From CAMDBL01 sp964498125 (GTDB lineage Bacteria; Pseudomonadota; Alphaproteobacteria; Rhizobiales; Hyphomicrobiaceae), in the NCBI GenBank assembly GCA_964498125.1, contig CAZCGE010000108.1, positions 3,135-67,134 on the forward strand: a stretch of 64,000 bases of DNA. Direction: 5' to 3'. Both the position numbers and the translations under genes were made by a program. Below the pieces are notes generated by a model. The model was not told where the DNA came from, did not search any database, and saw only the letters and a list, made by a program, of their open reading frames with translations. Shown one piece after another: positions 34,691-43,109 of this stretch. How positions within the stretch are numbered: the first letter of the stretch is position 1; each line of letters starts with the position of its first letter.

Positions 34691-34753
34691 CAAGCTTGCT
34701 CCCAGTTGAGAGAGTCTTTGTCTACAAGGGGTCAGACCCAAGGGTCTGACCCC
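34631..34753. repeat. Two GGGGTCAGACCC palindromes at the pbpC start
   Basis: GGGGTCAGACCC-AT-GGGTCTGACCCC at 34631-34656 and GGGGTCAGACCC-AA-GGGTCTGACCCC at 34728-34753, each a perfect 12-base stem, flank about 70 bases that contain the likely pbpC start codon. The first lies within the coding frame. Confidence 0.9.
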
Positions 34754-34768
34754 GTCCGATTCGCCGGG

Positions 34769-37700
34769 TCACTCCTTCCCCGTCACCTCGAGCCGGCCAC
34801 TCGCCGTGCGGGCGTGGCGCTCGGGGCGGTACATGTCCTCGACGGTTGCGGCGGGATGCACGAAGCTGCCCGGTGTGACCGCGCGGACGATGTAGGCGAC
34901 GGTGGCCTCGGAGGCCGGCTCTTTCTTGGCGTCGTCGTCATCGTCGTCGCCGCGCCGCCGTCCACCCTGCGCGTTGCCGCCGAAGAAATTGAAGGCGGCG
35001 ACGAAGCGGTCGTCGCGGAATTCGGTGTGCTCGGGCTTCACGGTGGTCTTCAGCCAGTCGAGCGTCTTGATGTCGCCGCCGTCGACGAGCCGCGGGTTTT
35101 CGATCTCGAGGCCCGCCGGCAAGCGATCGACCAGCAGGATGCGGCCGCCGGTCTCCTGGGCCTCGACCTTCAGCACCATGACGAGGCGGTCGTTCTGCCT
35201 GACCTGGCTCGTGCCACCGGCGAGACTCGCCAGCTCGACTTTCTTGCCGTCGAGCGTGTAGACGCCGCGTTCGATGGTGAAGCCCTTGGCAGCCGGCGGC
35301 TCGGGCGTCAGCGCCGAACCGGTCACCGAGATCACCGCATCGACGGCCAAGTCGCCGACATTGCTGATGGTGATGGCGCCGGATTTCAATTCCTCAGCCG
35401 TCAGTGAGCGGTGCAGCGGCCCCTTGTGTGGTTGGCCACTCACCGTCAGCGTCGTCTCCTTGGCGCTGTCGGTCAGCGCGTTGGCGGCCAGCAGCATCCA
35501 GGCCTGCTCCTGCGTCGAGGTATGCGTGCGGGCCTGGTAAGCCTTGGCGATGACGGAGACGAGACGCGGCGCCTCGCCACGCACGACATTGGCTTCGCTC
35601 GCCAGCGTCACCAGGGCAGCACCGTCGCGCAGCTTCGAGCCGTAGTCCTGGCGCGACGCCGCGTCCTCGCTCGAATCGAGGCTGGCGATGGCGGCGCGGA
35701 ATACAGCTTCCGCACGCGGCTTATCGCCGGTCATGGCCAGTGCCGCACCGAGATGGGCCTGGGCCAGCGGCGTCGAGAACCGATCGAGCCGGGCGTCGGC
35801 GAAGTAGCGCAGCTCGCCCAGGGGCGCGCGGCCATTGCGCGCCAGCACGTACATGGCATAGGCGCGCGCCTCGCCGCCCTTCTCGAAGTCCTGGGCGTAG
35901 GCGACGAAGCTCTGCAACCGGTCGAGGGCCTGCGTGAAGGCCAGCGGCTTGACGGCGACGCCCGCCTCCCTGGCCCGCGTCAGGAAGTCGGTGACGTAGC
36001 TGGTCAGCCACAGGTCGGCGTTCCACGGGCCCCAGATGCCGAAGGCGCCGGAGGCGTCCTGCATCTCGAGCACGCGCTCGACAGCCTTGGCGACGCGCGC
36101 CTTGATCTCGCTGTCGGCGGCGATGCCGATGCGCGAGGCCACCGCGTTGGCATAGAGCAGCGGCAGCGCGCGGCTGACGGTCTGCTCGGCGCAGCCGTAG
36201 GGATAGCGGTCGAGCGCCGACAGCAGGCCGGGGACGTCGAGGGCGGCATGCGGACCGACGCTCAAGGCAATGCGCGTGCGGCTGGCGATCAGATCCTGAG
36301 CCAGATCCTGCGACAGCGTGAGCTTGCCGCCCTTGGCCGCCAGTTGGCTGACCGTCGAGCGGCGGATGTCGCCGGCCGGCACCTTGACGTCGAAGGTCAG
36401 CGCGCGCCTGACGTCGATGCCGCCGGGGCCGGTGACGGCGACGCGGTATGTAGCGAGGCCGATCTCACTCGGTTTGACCGTCAGGCGCTCCTGGCGCCGC
36501 TCATTGGCCTTGAGCGTCACGTCGCGGGCGAGCACGCTGGATTTCACCCCGCCGATGTCCTGCTCGACCACGACCTTGTAGGCCGCCTCCGCGCCCTCGA
36601 CGTTGTGCAGGTCGAGTTCCAGGCGCACGGCGTCGCCGAGTGTGATGAAACGCGGCCCGGTGGCGAGCAGAGCGATCGGATCACGGACGATGACATCGGT
36701 GCTGGCCGAGCCGAGCTTGTCGCCGCTCCAGGCGATGCCGGTGACGCGCACGGCGCCATTGAAGTCGGCCATCTGGAAGTCGACCCTGGCGGCGCCGTCG
36801 GCGCCGACCTTGACGATGCCGGAGTGCAGCGCCACCAGCTTCTCGACCGGCGGGCTGCCCTGCATCGCCATGCCGCCAGCGGCGTCGCCGCCCGAGCGCA
36901 GGCGTCCGCGGTCAGCGCGCATGCCGTCGATCAGCCGGCCGTAGTAGTCGCGGATGTCGACGCCCATCTGCCGCTGGGCATGAAACCATTTTTCCGGTTG
37001 CGGTGTCTGATAGCGTGTCAGGTTGAGAATGCCGGCATCGACAGCGGCCAGCGTGATCCGCGCCTCCTCGCCGCTGGCCAGTCCCGTGAGCTTGACGGGC
37101 ACTGACAGCATGCCGCCCGACTTCACCTTGGCCGGCACGTCGAGCGCCATGGTCAGTGTGCGTGCGGCCTGGTCGAGGCCGAGCCAGGCAACGCCGACAG
37201 CCCGCGTCGGCATGCGCTTCGCCCGCTCGTCCATCGGCCGGTAGAGCATCGCCGTGACATAGGCACCGGCGCCCCAGTCGCTGGCGACGGTGATCGGCAC
37301 CTCGGTGCGGCCGGCCGCGACCTCGACCTGCCTGGTTGCGAGCAAGCCGTTGGCCAGCACGGCGACCAGCGCCTTGCCGCCTTGTTTCGTGGCGATGCGC
37401 AGGCGCGCCGTCTCGCCCGGCTTGTAGCTTGGCTTGTCGAGCGCCACCTCCAAGGTCTCGGGGCTGTCGGCCTCGTCGGCGGTGGTGTGCCAGCCGGCCT
37501 GAAAGGTCATGCTGGCGGCGGCCGTCTCGGGGGCGGCGGGATCGGTGACCTCGAGCTGGTAGCGGCCATAGTCGACGCGCGCGCCGATGCGGGCCGGTGT
37601 GTCGGCGCGCGTCACGATACTGCCGCCTGCGAGCAACCGTTTTTGAGTGGCGGACTCCCAGCTCCAGCGGCCATCCTGGCGGAACCATTGCCAACTCGTC

Positions 37701-40102
37701 TCCAGCCGCACGAGCTTCCAGTGCAGCTCTCGGCCGGCGACCGACTTGCTCGCCGGATCGAGGGCAATCACGTCGAAATTCGCCGTCTCGTTCTCGCCGG
37801 GGCCGTCGGCGCCGAAGGCCGGTTTGAGGCCGATGCGCGGAAGGCGCAGGTCGACCGGAACCGTGACGCTGCGCTCGATGGTGCGGCCACCGGATTCGCG
37901 CAGCCGCACGATGACGTCAGCCTCGAGTGGACGCGCGGTCTTGGTGACGGGAGGCAGCGACACCTGCAGCACGGCCGTGCCATCGGCCGCCGTCGCCGGC
38001 AGGCCTTCGAGCGGCTTGCGGACCGGCGCGATCTTCTCGTCGTTCTGGCCGAAACGGTAGCCGGCGAAACCTTCGACATCCTTGGTTGCGGGTTTGACGA
38101 CGATGTCACCCTCGATGGCGAGGCTGGCGGCGGGCGGGCCGTAAAGATAGCGGCCGGCGACCTTGAGGGTGGCGGTGGCATCGATGCTGAGTACGGCGCT
38201 GGCGGCATCGAGCTTCAGGTCGAGACGTTCGGGCACAAAGTCCTCGACCAGGAAGGAGGCCTGCGCCAGTGGGTTGGCCTTGGGGTCGGTGTAAACCTTC
38301 GCGCGCCAGGTGCCGGTCATCGCCGAACCGCCGAGCGACAGCGTGGTCAGCCGGCCGCCGAGGCCTTGATCGGCCAGCACAAGACGCCGATGCTCGACGC
38401 CATCGGGCCGCGTGACGACCAGCGTGACGGGCAGCGTCGCGGCTTTGGCTGCTTTGTCGCGCACCAGCGCGGTGAGGTGCACGTCCTCACCTGGGCGATA
38501 AACCCCACGTTCGGCGAACAGGAATGCGTCGATCGGTCCGGGCGCCACGCGCCCCTTGACGCCGCGATCGGTGAGATCGAAGGCCGCGGCCGACAGATCG
38601 AGGAAAGCGTAGTCGCCGACCCCGGCTTCGGCGACGAGGATGGCCGGCGCCAAGCCGCCCTCGCCGCGCTTCAAGCCGGCATCGAAGCGCGCGTAGCCGC
38701 TGGCGTCCGACCGGGCCGTGGCCAGCACCTCGTTGTTGCGGGCGATCAAGCGTACACTGGCGCCACCGACCGGATCGGCGGTGGCCAGCGAGCGCACGAA
38801 GGCGTGGACGCCGTCGTCGCCGGTGAGCGCCGTCAGGCCGAGATCGGAGACGACGAACCACTGCGTCGCCCAGCCGTTGTCGTCGTCACTTTTCTTGGCC
38901 GACGGGCGTGCGACCATGGCATAGACGCCGGGCTCGAGCCGTGGGATTGCCTCGCTGACTGGAAACGCCGTTGTCACCTCCTCGTTGAGTTTCGCGGCAA
39001 TCTCGAACTCGCCCTGGTAAACACGGGCACCGGAGCGGTCGCGCAGTTGCTCGATGTCATGGGAATAAAGCTGCTTCTGGAAGTCGCCGCCCTGGATGGC
39101 GCCGGCCAAGTTGCGATCACCGATGCGATAGATCTCGACCGCGGCTTTCTCGGCATTGATGCTGACGATCGGAATGCCCTGCTGGCCGCGCGCCGGCAGC
39201 ACGTAACTGCGGCCCAAGAAGCGCACGGTCGCGGAGCGATCGCGCATGTAGGCCTGGATCTCGGCGGTCTTGATCAGCTCCTCGCCCCCCTCGGCGGGCA
39301 GACCGGCGCGCACCTGGATGACATAGCGCTGCCCGTGCCGCAGGCCTTCGACGCACAACTGCTTGGTGTCGGCGGTGACGCTTTGCGGGTCCCGGCCGTC
39401 GACGCCAAGGTACTTCGACCACTCGACATTGCCGCGCGCCAGCGGCTCGGAGAACAGGATGCACAGGCGCGGCGACGCACCCTCGGAGTCGAGCTTGTGC
39501 TCGGTGATGCGGAATCCGTGCTCCTCGCGCAAGGCCACGTAGGCGGCGCGCACCTCGGCGTTCTCGACCAGGGCGAGGCTCGCCGTCAGCGCTTCCATCG
39601 CCGGGCGCCATTGTGCGCGCCGCTTCAAGGCATCCGCCAACACCACGAGCGCGTGCGCCTTCAGCGCCGGTGCGGTGGCGCGCTGATAGGCCGTAAACGC
39701 TGCGCCCGCCGCGTTGAGCGGCAAACTGAAGCGCTCGCTCGAAGTCTCCGTCACGGGCTTGATGGCCAACAGGGCGCGGGCCAGGGCCAGCCAGGCTTCG
39801 GCGTCGCGGGGGTCGGCCGTCGCCGCCAGCGCATAGTGGTTGGCGGCAGCACGCGGATCGGCGGCGCGCGCCTTGTCGCCGGCGGCCTTCAGTTCGCCCG
39901 CCTTGGCCTTGCCAGGCTTCTGCGTCGCCTTGAGGTGCGTCTCATGGCGCTCCGCCTCCTTGGCAATCGCCGCATTACCGAAGGGCTTGGCCTGTGCCCG
40001 CGTCGCGGCCGGCGATTGCGCGACGGCGGGTTGGGCGAAAACCGCAAGCGCCAGCGCCAAGGCGGGCAGCAGGGCGTGGATCAGCCGTTGTCCGAAGGCC
40101 AT
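34769..40102 (-). CDS. Alpha-2-macroglobulin family lipoprotein-like protein (YfhM type)
   Basis: A protein of about 1777 residues with a signal peptide (LIHALLPALALALAVFAQPAVAQ). A helical TPR-like stretch (about 75-190) leads into macroglobulin beta domains with VYRPGEDVHLTALVRD, then the A2M domain with WSGDKLGSASTDVIVRDPI. The thioester domain has YPYGCAEQTVSRALPLLYAN, whose GCAEQ (about residue 1303) is the intact thioester motif, followed by an alpha/alpha barrel and a C-terminal receptor-like beta domain. A GDDDDDDAKK acidic run lies near the C-terminus. Bacterial members are periplasmic protease traps working with PBP1C, whose gene follows here. No lipobox cysteine is present. The ATG at 40102 after GGGGAAG is chosen. 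Confidence 0.94.
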   Translation of the reverse strand: MAFGQRLIHALLPALALALAVFAQPAVAQSPAATRAQAKPFGNAAIAKEAERHETHLKATQKPGKAKAGELKAAGDKARAADPRAAANHYALAATADPRDAEAWLALARALLAIKPVTETSSERFSLPLNAAGAAFTAYQRATAPALKAHALVVLADALKRRAQWRPAMEALTASLALVENAEVRAAYVALREEHGFRITEHKLDSEGASPRLCILFSEPLARGNVEWSKYLGVDGRDPQSVTADTKQLCVEGLRHGQRYVIQVRAGLPAEGGEELIKTAEIQAYMRDRSATVRFLGRSYVLPARGQQGIPIVSINAEKAAVEIYRIGDRNLAGAIQGGDFQKQLYSHDIEQLRDRSGARVYQGEFEIAAKLNEEVTTAFPVSEAIPRLEPGVYAMVARPSAKKSDDDNGWATQWFVVSDLGLTALTGDDGVHAFVRSLATADPVGGASVRLIARNNEVLATARSDASGYARFDAGLKRGEGGLAPAILVAEAGVGDYAFLDLSAAAFDLTDRGVKGRVAPGPIDAFLFAERGVYRPGEDVHLTALVRDKAAKAATLPVTLVVTRPDGVEHRRLVLADQGLGGRLTTLSLGGSAMTGTWRAKVYTDPKANPLAQASFLVEDFVPERLDLKLDAASAVLSIDATATLKVAGRYLYGPPAASLAIEGDIVVKPATKDVEGFAGYRFGQNDEKIAPVRKPLEGLPATAADGTAVLQVSLPPVTKTARPLEADVIVRLRESGGRTIERSVTVPVDLRLPRIGLKPAFGADGPGENETANFDVIALDPASKSVAGRELHWKLVRLETSWQWFRQDGRWSWESATQKRLLAGGSIVTRADTPARIGARVDYGRYQLEVTDPAAPETAAASMTFQAGWHTTADEADSPETLEVALDKPSYKPGETARLRIATKQGGKALVAVLANGLLATRQVEVAAGRTEVPITVASDWGAGAYVTAMLYRPMDERAKRMPTRAVGVAWLGLDQAARTLTMALDVPAKVKSGGMLSVPVKLTGLASGEEARITLAAVDAGILNLTRYQTPQPEKWFHAQRQMGVDIRDYYGRLIDGMRADRGRLRSGGDAAGGMAMQGSPPVEKLVALHSGIVKVGADGAARVDFQMADFNGAVRVTGIAWSGDKLGSASTDVIVRDPIALLATGPRFITLGDAVRLELDLHNVEGAEAAYKVVVEQDIGGVKSSVLARDVTLKANERRQERLTVKPSEIGLATYRVAVTGPGGIDVRRALTFDVKVPAGDIRRSTVSQLAAKGGKLTLSQDLAQDLIASRTRIALSVGPHAALDVPGLLSALDRYPYGCAEQTVSRALPLLYANAVASRIGIAADSEIKARVAKAVERVLEMQDASGAFGIWGPWNADLWLTSYVTDFLTRAREAGVAVKPLAFTQALDRLQSFVAYAQDFEKGGEARAYAMYVLARNGRAPLGELRYFADARLDRFSTPLAQAHLGAALAMTGDKPRAEAVFRAAIASLDSSEDAASRQDYGSKLRDGAALVTLASEANVVRGEAPRLVSVIAKAYQARTHTSTQEQAWMLLAANALTDSAKETTLTVSGQPHKGPLHRSLTAEELKSGAITISNVGDLAVDAVISVTGSALTPEPPAAKGFTIERGVYTLDGKKVELASLAGGTSQVRQNDRLVMVLKVEAQETGGRILLVDRLPAGLEIENPRLVDGGDIKTLDWLKTTVKPEHTEFRDDRFVAAFNFFGGNAQGGRRRGDDDDDDAKKEPASEATVAYIVRAVTPGSFVHPAATVEDMYRPERHARTASGRLEVTGKE

Positions 40103-40409
40103 GGGTCGCTTCCCCGAGCTTGGTTGCATGGATCACGTCGCCGGACGGCCATCGCACCGTCGCACCGGCAGTCATGGCCAGCGTCGGTCCAACTCGTGGC
40201 CGGAAAGTGTCGGTAAGGTCGGCACTTATCCTTAAATCGGGCGGTTTGGCGGATTTTTCCCCTGCGCGTCCACAGGCCATGATCGAGCTGGTTTGCCGCG
40301 CCGATCCGAGGGCGTGCAGCAACAGGCGTTTGCCTGACATGCGCGATGGAGTAGATTTCGATGCGGCGCGAGCGGCAACGCCCGCCCGACGTTGAACAGG
40401 GAGTGAAAC
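40103..40409. other. Divergent intergenic region between alpha-2-macroglobulin and alpha/beta hydrolase genes
   Basis: About 307 bases without a convincing gene, presumably carrying both promoters. No palindrome of the GGGGTCAGACCC type occurs here. Confidence 0.5.
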
Positions 40410-41486
40410 ATGACAGTCAGCAGCATGCTACGCACCGGGGCGGCCGCAATTCTTGGCCTCGCGGCGCTCGCGTCCGCGGCGTTGGCGCAAAATTATCCCG
40501 CGCCGCAGGAAGGCGTTTTCGTGGCCAAGGACTTCCGCTTGCACACCGGCGACGTCCTGCCGGAGGTCACGCTCGCTTACACGACGGTCGGCGCATCGAC
40601 AGGGCAGCCCGCGCTGATCCTGCACGGCACCGGCGGCTCGGCGCGCTCCATGTTGACGCCCGCCTTTGCTGGCGAATTGTTCGGCCCCGGCCAGCCGCTC
40701 GACGCCAGCAAGTATTACATCATCATTCCGGACGCGCTCGGCGCCGGCAAATCATCCAAGCCGTCGGATGGGCTGAAGGCCAAGTTCCCCAAGTACAACT
40801 ATAACGATATGGTTGCGGCCCAGTACAGGCTCGTCACCGAGGGCCTCGGCGTCAAGCACCTGCGGCTCGTGATGGGCAATTCCATGGGAGGCATGCACAC
40901 CTGGATCTGGGGCACGACGTATCCCGACGCCATGGATGCCTTGGCGCCGATGGCGTCGCAGCCGACCGAGATGTCGTCGCGCAACTGGATGATGCGGCGG
41001 CTGATGATCGAGACGATCAAGGCCGACCCGGATTACAAGGACGGCAATTACACGACGCCACCGAAAATTGCGGCCATTGCCAACGTATTCTATGCCACCG
41101 GCACCAACGGCGGCACGCTCGCCTTCCAGCACTTAGCGCCGACACGGGCGGCTGCCGACAAGATGATCGATGATCGTCTCAAGGCGCCGTTCACGGCCGA
41201 TGTCAACAACTTCCTCTACCAGTGGGAGTCCTCGCGCGACTATAATCCGGCTCCCGGCCTGGAAAAGATCACTGCGCATCTGCTGGTCATCAACTCGGCC
41301 GACGACGAGCGCAACCCGCCCGAGACCGGCCTCATGACGGATGCGCTGAAGCGCGTCAAGAACAGCCGCCTGCACCTGATCCCGGCCAGCGCCGATACGC
41401 GCGGCCACGGCACCACAGGCATGGCGAAATTCTACAAGAAGGAGCTGCAGGAGCTGCTGGAAGCCGCGCCCAAGCGGACGATGTAG
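40410..41486 (+). CDS. Secreted alpha/beta hydrolase (homoserine acetyltransferase-like fold)
   Basis: A 358-residue protein with a signal peptide (AAAILGLAALASAALAQ). The alpha/beta hydrolase core has LHGTGGSARSM (oxyanion region), IPDALGAGKSSKPSDGLK, the nucleophile elbow VMGNSMGGMHTWIWG, the acid in INSADDERNPPE and the histidine in ADTRGHGTTG. The layout follows the MetX (homoserine O-acetyltransferase) branch, but export to the periplasm and the lack of MetX-specific context argue for another esterase or hydrolase. AGGGAG precedes the ATG. It is a single gene, followed by a cluster of palindromes. The substrate is not known. Confidence 0.9.
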   Translation: MTVSSMLRTGAAAILGLAALASAALAQNYPAPQEGVFVAKDFRLHTGDVLPEVTLAYTTVGASTGQPALILHGTGGSARSMLTPAFAGELFGPGQPLDASKYYIIIPDALGAGKSSKPSDGLKAKFPKYNYNDMVAAQYRLVTEGLGVKHLRLVMGNSMGGMHTWIWGTTYPDAMDALAPMASQPTEMSSRNWMMRRLMIETIKADPDYKDGNYTTPPKIAAIANVFYATGTNGGTLAFQHLAPTRAAADKMIDDRLKAPFTADVNNFLYQWESSRDYNPAPGLEKITAHLLVINSADDERNPPETGLMTDALKRVKNSRLHLIPASADTRGHGTTGMAKFYKKELQELLEAAPKRTM

Positions 41487-41504
41487 GCTGGCTGGGGTCG
41501 GTTC

Positions 41505-41845
41505 GGGGTCAGACCCTGCGGGTCTGACCCCACGTTCAACAGTCGCAGGTCGGCACATGGGGTCAGACTCGCAGGGTGGGTGGTCGGGGTCGGCCGAACA
41601 CCAGCTGCGCTGACCCTCGATAACGAAAGCAGTCGCCCGCCGATGCAATTACAGCCCCCGCCTTCCGCGATGTAACGTTATAACGTTACATACAAAAAGC
41701 AGAGGAATGTGCATGGGTGGACCTGGGAAGTTTACCCGGCGCCGAGGTATTGGCGCGTTTCTTTCGTTTCAGACCCCGCGGGTCTGACCCCACGTTCAAC
41801 AGTCACAGGTCGGAGCATGGGGTCAGACCCGCAGGGTCTGACCCC
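41505..41845. repeat. Cluster of GGGGTCAGACCC palindromes in two long direct copies
   Basis: Full palindromes lie at 41505-41531 and 41819-41845, with partial ones at 41559-41580 and 41767-41791. A unit of about 45 bases, TCTGACCCCACGTTCAACAG and on, occurs at 41523-41567 and 41783-41827 with three differences. The last palindrome abuts the stop of the minus-strand response regulator and could act as its terminator. The stretch 41487-41846 has no gene. Confidence 0.9.
41670..41691. promoter_or_regulatory. Perfect 22-base palindrome centred on GTTATAAC
   Basis: ATGTAACGTTA followed by TAACGTTACAT is a perfect inverted repeat with no spacer, in an AT-rich island between two REP-like units. It looks like a regulator binding site or recombination core, but no start codon lies immediately downstream. 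Confidence 0.55.
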
Positions 41846-41846
41846 A

Positions 41847-42524
41847 TCAGCCGGCGATCTTCTTCCAGTCGCTGCCATCGATCTTGTTGATGGCGATCAC
41901 CGCCTGTGTTCGGCTGTCGACGCCAAGCTTCTGCAGGATGGCCGAGACATGGGCTTTGATCGTCGCCTCGGAGACACCGAACTTGTAGGCGATCTGCTTG
42001 TTGAGCAAGCCTTCGCCCAGCATCATCAACACACGCACCTGCTGCGGTGTCAGTGAGGCCAGGCGGCTCAACAGGTCGCCTGCCTCCGCATCGGCCGGCA
42101 AGCTCATGTCGATGTCTGGCGGCGTCCAGATCTCACCGTTGAGTACACTGCGAACGGCGGCGCGGATCTCGTCGACGGGCTGCGACTTGGGCACGAAGCC
42201 CGAGGCGCCGAAAGCAATCGAGCGGCGGATGATCTGCGGGTCTTCCGTCGCCGAAACGATCACCACCGGAATTTCGGGATGCTGGGCGCGCAGGTACAGC
42301 AGCCCCGATAGGCCCTGCACACCCGGCAGCAGCAGATCGAGCAGGATGAGGTCGAATTCGCCGGATTTCGCCAGAGTATCGGTCAACTGGTCGAGGGAGC
42401 CGGCCTCGATGATCTCGGTCCGCACCAGTGAGGTACGCAAAGCCTGGCTCAATGCGCCGCGGAACAACGGATGGTCGTCAACGATGATAATCCGTGTTGC
42501 CGCCTGGCGGGCCGCTGCGGTCAT
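41847..42524 (-). CDS. LuxR family response regulator (symporter-linked)
   Basis: A 225-residue regulator. The receiver domain has IIIVDDHPLFRGAL, the phosphoacceptor in LILLDLLLPGVQG, VVIVSATED and SGFVPKSQPV. The LuxR domain reads LTPQQVRVLMMLGEGLLNKQIAYKFGVSEATIKAHVSAILQKLGV. It is divergent from a DUF4212-plus-symporter pair. In several proteobacteria, regulators of this type (CrbR-like, controlling acetate uptake and use) are encoded next to such symporters. No histidine kinase is adjacent, though the symporter itself lacks a kinase domain. The stop codon is directly next to a palindrome. Confidence 0.92.
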   Translation of the reverse strand: MTAAARQAATRIIIVDDHPLFRGALSQALRTSLVRTEIIEAGSLDQLTDTLAKSGEFDLILLDLLLPGVQGLSGLLYLRAQHPEIPVVIVSATEDPQIIRRSIAFGASGFVPKSQPVDEIRAAVRSVLNGEIWTPPDIDMSLPADAEAGDLLSRLASLTPQQVRVLMMLGEGLLNKQIAYKFGVSEATIKAHVSAILQKLGVDSRTQAVIAINKIDGSDWKKIAG

Positions 42525-42808
42525 GGCTTAGATCTCCCGTCTCGTCCCACCCCGCCAACCGGCAGAACTCGCAGACCTGACATTTAAGCTGCCGGCCGGC
42601 CCGAATGGCAAGCAATTCAGCCTCCCGTGGTTGCCAACTGCGGCCGGAAGCCACCCCGCCCCCTGGATTCCGCCGCATTTTGCCCCTGTAATGGCCAACC
42701 GCCCCTTGCAGCGCCGATCACGACGCACTGGATGCGGCCTGACATCAGATCCCGGGGCAGTTCCAGGGGTTGGCCCGGCCGGGCAGATCAACGAAGGAGC
42801 AAGGCACG

Positions 42809-43066
42809 ATGCAGCTCAGGGAACGCAAGCCCTATTGGCGCCACACCAAGTGGCAACTGCTGGCAAGCTTGGCGCCGTTCCTGCTGCTTGTCTTGGTCTT
42901 GCCGCTTTATGCCAACCAGCTCAACTCCAACAAGTTCCTCGGATTTCCCTTGGGCTACTTCCTGGCCCTGCACGGCATCGTCCTCGCCGCCGTCTTCACA
43001 ATCGCCACATTCATCAACCGCCAGGACGCCATCGATCGCTGGCACGGCGCCCACGAGGACACCTAG
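42809..43066 (+). CDS. DUF4212-type small subunit of a sodium/solute symporter
   Basis: An 85-residue membrane protein with a WRHTKWQLLASLAPFLLLVLVLPL first helix, the conserved FLGFPLGYFLALHGIVLAAVF second helix and an arginine-rich cytoplasmic end. This is the small-subunit layout found before VC_2705-type symporters. AAGGAG precedes the ATG, and the frame beyond it is not conserved. The large subunit starts 43 bases after the stop, so the two are translated together. It probably helps assembly or stability of the transporter. No separate function is known. Confidence 0.85.
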   Translation: MQLRERKPYWRHTKWQLLASLAPFLLLVLVLPLYANQLNSNKFLGFPLGYFLALHGIVLAAVFTIATFINRQDAIDRWHGAHEDT

Positions 43067-43109
43067 CCCCCGCCATCACACGTCCCCCTCCTGAATCTGG
43101 CGCTCGCGC

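Noticed and set aside
33743..35407. 554-codon plus-strand open frame across the pbpC/alpha-2-macroglobulin junction
   Set aside because: It spans two real genes on the other strand and includes translated palindromes. No protein family is evident.
37382..40216. 944-codon plus-strand open frame opposite the alpha-2-macroglobulin gene
   Set aside because: Antisense shadow. No domain or signal is recognisable, while the minus-strand gene has the thioester motif and full family architecture.
41505..41845. Palindrome cluster considered as insertion-sequence ends
   Set aside because: No transposase gene between the copies and no target-site duplication seen. It fits a REP/BIME-type repeat better.
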